64,000 bases of DNA from VFMC01 sp040398525. Its GTDB lineage: Bacteria > Actinomycetota > Acidimicrobiia > Acidimicrobiales > Ilumatobacteraceae. Made by a program: the position numbers and the translations under genes. Each line of letters opens with the position of its first letter. Positions within the stretch are counted from its first letter, which is position 1. Shown here piece by piece: positions 62,493 through 64,000 of the stretch. Under the pieces are notes generated by a model that saw nothing but the letters and a program-made list of their open reading frames with translations, was not told where the DNA came from and did not search any database. The stretch is from the NCBI GenBank assembly GCA_040398525.1, contig JBBATY010000010.1, forward strand, positions 1-64,000, read 5' to 3'.

Positions 62493-64000
62493 ATGTTCGT
62501 TCTTCTCGCCCTCCACGCCGTCGCTGCGACGGTCGCCCTCGCCGGGCCGCGCCGTCGGCCGTTGCTCGGTGCCGCGCTCGGCCTCGCGGTCTTCGCCGCC
62601 ACGGCGATCACCTGCGCGGTGCTCGGCGTGGGTGCCGCAACACCCCGCAGCGAGAACTGGGCCTGGGTCGACGAGCTCGGCTTGATGATCAGCCTGCAGC
62701 TCGACGGCTTCGCCGTGCTGATGCTGCTGCTCGTGTCGGTGCTCGGCTTCGCCGTGCTCGCCTACTCCATCTCCTACTTCGACCACGACGAGACCTTCCG
62801 TCGCTTCGTCGGGCTGTTCATCGCCTTCGCCGGGGCGATGACCGGGCTGGTGCTGAGCGCCGACCTGTTCACGATGTTCGTGTTCTGGGAGCTCACCTCG
62901 GTGTGCTCGTTCCTGCTGATCGGCCTGAACGACAAGTCGGCGACGGCTCGGGCCAGCGCACTGCGCGCCCTGCTCGTCACGGGTGCTGGTGGGCTGTGCC
63001 TGCTGGGCGGCGTCGGTGTCTTCCAGGTGGTGGCCGGCACCAGCTCGTTCGCCGAGCTCGCCGCGGCCCCGCCGTCGGGCACGGCGATCACCGTGGCGCT
63101 GGTGCTGGTGCTGATGGGTGCGTTCACCAAGTCGGCCCAGTTCCCGTTCCACTTCTGGTTGCCGGGCGCGATGGCCGCACCGACGCCGGTGAGCGCCTAC
63201 CTCCACTCGGCGACGATGGTGAAGGCCGGCATCGTGCTGATGGCCCGCATGGCACCGATCTTCGGTGATGTCGAGGTGTGGCGCTGGCTGGTCGTGCTGT
63301 GCGGTGGCACGACGATGCTGATCGGTGGGGCACGGGCAATGCGCCAGACCGACGCCAAGCTGCTGTTGGCCCACAGCACGGTGTCGCAGCTCGGCTTCCT
63401 CACCATCCTCGTCGGCCTCGGTCTGCCGGGCGCAACCTACGCGGGCGTCGCCCATCTGCTGGCGCACGCTGTGTTCAAAGCGGGCCTGTTCCTCGGCGTC
63501 GGTGTGGTCGACCATGCGACGGGCACGCGCGACATCCGCGAGCTGCGCGGCGTCGGCCGGCAGATGCCCGTGGTGGCAGTGCTATTCGGGCTGGCTGCGG
63601 CATCGATGGCGGGGCTGATCCCGTTGTTCGGCTTCGCCACCAAGGAGAAGGCGCTGGTCGCGCTCCTCCACGCCGACGACGAGGCCGGTGCGGTGGGCAC
63701 CGTGGCGCTCGCCTTCGTGGTGGTGGGTGCCGTGCTGTCGGCCGCCTACAGCGTGCGGCTGGTGGTCGGGATGTTCGGCGACAAGCGCACCGGCGCAGGT
63801 GACGCCCACCCGACGCACATCCACCACGGCCCCGGTGCGTTGCTGGTCGCCCCGGTCGCGGCCTGTGCCGTGGCGTCGCTCGGCGCCGGGTTGTTCGCCG
63901 GTGTCGTGGGCGGGTGGCTGCTGGCCCCAGCCTCATCGCTCGACCCTGTGGCCAGCGGCAAGCTGGCGCTGTGGCCGGGGGTCAACACAGCCCTGTTGAT
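62493..64000 (+). CDS. MrpA/MnhA-like Na+/H+ antiporter subunit A, 3' end beyond window
   Basis: The frame is open for 502 codons to the window edge. The protein is a NuoL/MrpA-type antiporter subunit. It has LFTMFVFWELTSVCSFLLIGL (channel Glu), LMGAFTKSAQFPFHFWLPGAMAAPTPVSAYLHSATMVKAGIVLMARM (channel Lys and His) and LAHAVFKAGLFLGVGVVDHATGTRDIRELRG. The TRDIRELRG tail of that helix and the short N terminus are typical of MrpA rather than NuoL (which reads DMRKMG). MrpA works with MrpB-G in secondary Na+/H+ exchange, and those genes probably follow outside the window. The ATG at 62493 has no Shine-Dalgarno sequence. Confidence 0.85.
   Translation, partial: MFVLLALHAVAATVALAGPRRRPLLGAALGLAVFAATAITCAVLGVGAATPRSENWAWVDELGLMISLQLDGFAVLMLLLVSVLGFAVLAYSISYFDHDETFRRFVGLFIAFAGAMTGLVLSADLFTMFVFWELTSVCSFLLIGLNDKSATARASALRALLVTGAGGLCLLGGVGVFQVVAGTSSFAELAAAPPSGTAITVALVLVLMGAFTKSAQFPFHFWLPGAMAAPTPVSAYLHSATMVKAGIVLMARMAPIFGDVEVWRWLVVLCGGTTMLIGGARAMRQTDAKLLLAHSTVSQLGFLTILVGLGLPGATYAGVAHLLAHAVFKAGLFLGVGVVDHATGTRDIRELRGVGRQMPVVAVLFGLAAASMAGLIPLFGFATKEKALVALLHADDEAGAVGTVALAFVVVGAVLSAAYSVRLVVGMFGDKRTGAGDAHPTHIHHGPGALLVAPVAACAVASLGAGLFAGVVGGWLLAPASSLDPVASGKLALWPGVNTALL

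Noticed and set aside
62493..64000. Second nuoL copy
   Set aside because: The N terminus and the TRDIRELRG segment fit MrpA better, and a complete nuoL is already present. The call stays with MrpA-like, pending the missing 3' end.

Overview
The window is a 64 kb piece of a high-GC chromosome. Gene style (GTG starts, ATGA/GTGA overlaps, leaderless genes behind a TAnnnT box), a geranylgeranyl-reductase/polyprenyl-synthase pair of the menaquinone type, an LppM-like lipoprotein, ClpC, and a ugp-type ABC system all point to an actinobacterium. I infer the class Acidimicrobiia, but no rRNA is present to prove it. The organism looks like an aerobic, menaquinone-respiring chemoheterotroph. One run of 100 N (13166-13265) is an assembly gap. 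No stretch above 300 bases lacks a gene apart from this gap region.

Layout. 1-2.4 kb: end of a sarcosine/N-methyltryptophan oxidase-like flavoenzyme, rsgA, and a GNAT acetyltransferase carrying a hexanucleotide repeat. 2.4-8.1 kb (minus): one tightly overlapping operon, tadZ-tadA-tadB-tadC-flp-tadE, continuing into a STAS-domain gene and an iron-sulfur (6-4)-type photolyase. 8.1-10.8 kb: a D-2-hydroxyacid dehydrogenase divergent from a tRNA-Sec gene (UCA anticodon), then an AA_synth/DUF1185 gene and a 3-hydroxyisobutyrate-dehydrogenase-like gene. 10.8-18.6 kb: a MORN/YwqK-like protein, a primary-type sigma factor, an ABM protein, a Bax-inhibitor-like membrane protein broken by the gap, an epoxide-hydrolase-like enzyme, a trio containing two ferritin-like proteins, a UbiB-like kinase and a cysteine-less DksA-like small protein.

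18.6-28 kb (plus): ugpCAEB-like ABC importer, an 11-bp tandem repeat array, cyclophilin, YcaQ-type glycosylase, AI-2E-family permease, L-asparaginase II and a metallo-beta-lactamase-fold hydrolase. 28-32.8 kb (minus): radA, an LppM-like lipoprotein, clpC. 33-36.2 kb: polyprenyl diphosphate synthase, geranylgeranyl reductase, and a membrane-anchored monohaem cytochrome c.

36.4-56.9 kb is the core of the window: a single-direction respiratory supercluster. It starts with an unknown three-helix membrane protein and a 2x[4Fe-4S] ferredoxin. Next come a split, b6f-like cytochrome b (b6-type subunit with the Cys used for haem c-i, plus subunit-IV-like protein), a Rieske protein, a dihaem cytochrome c and an unknown two-helix protein. 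The complete nuoABCDEFGHIJKLMN follows. Electrons would pass from NADH to menaquinone (Nuo), then to the b6f-like complex and membrane cytochromes c; the menaquinone-tail enzymes sit next door. No terminal oxidase is in the window.

56.9-64 kb: two tandem gamma-glutamyl-GABA-hydrolase-like genes divergent from an aldehyde dehydrogenase, then an APC permease behind a perfect inverted-repeat operator (a partial Puu-like polyamine/GABA set), a class I glutamine amidotransferase, and the 5' part of an mrpA-like Na+/H+ antiporter gene with a structured leader.
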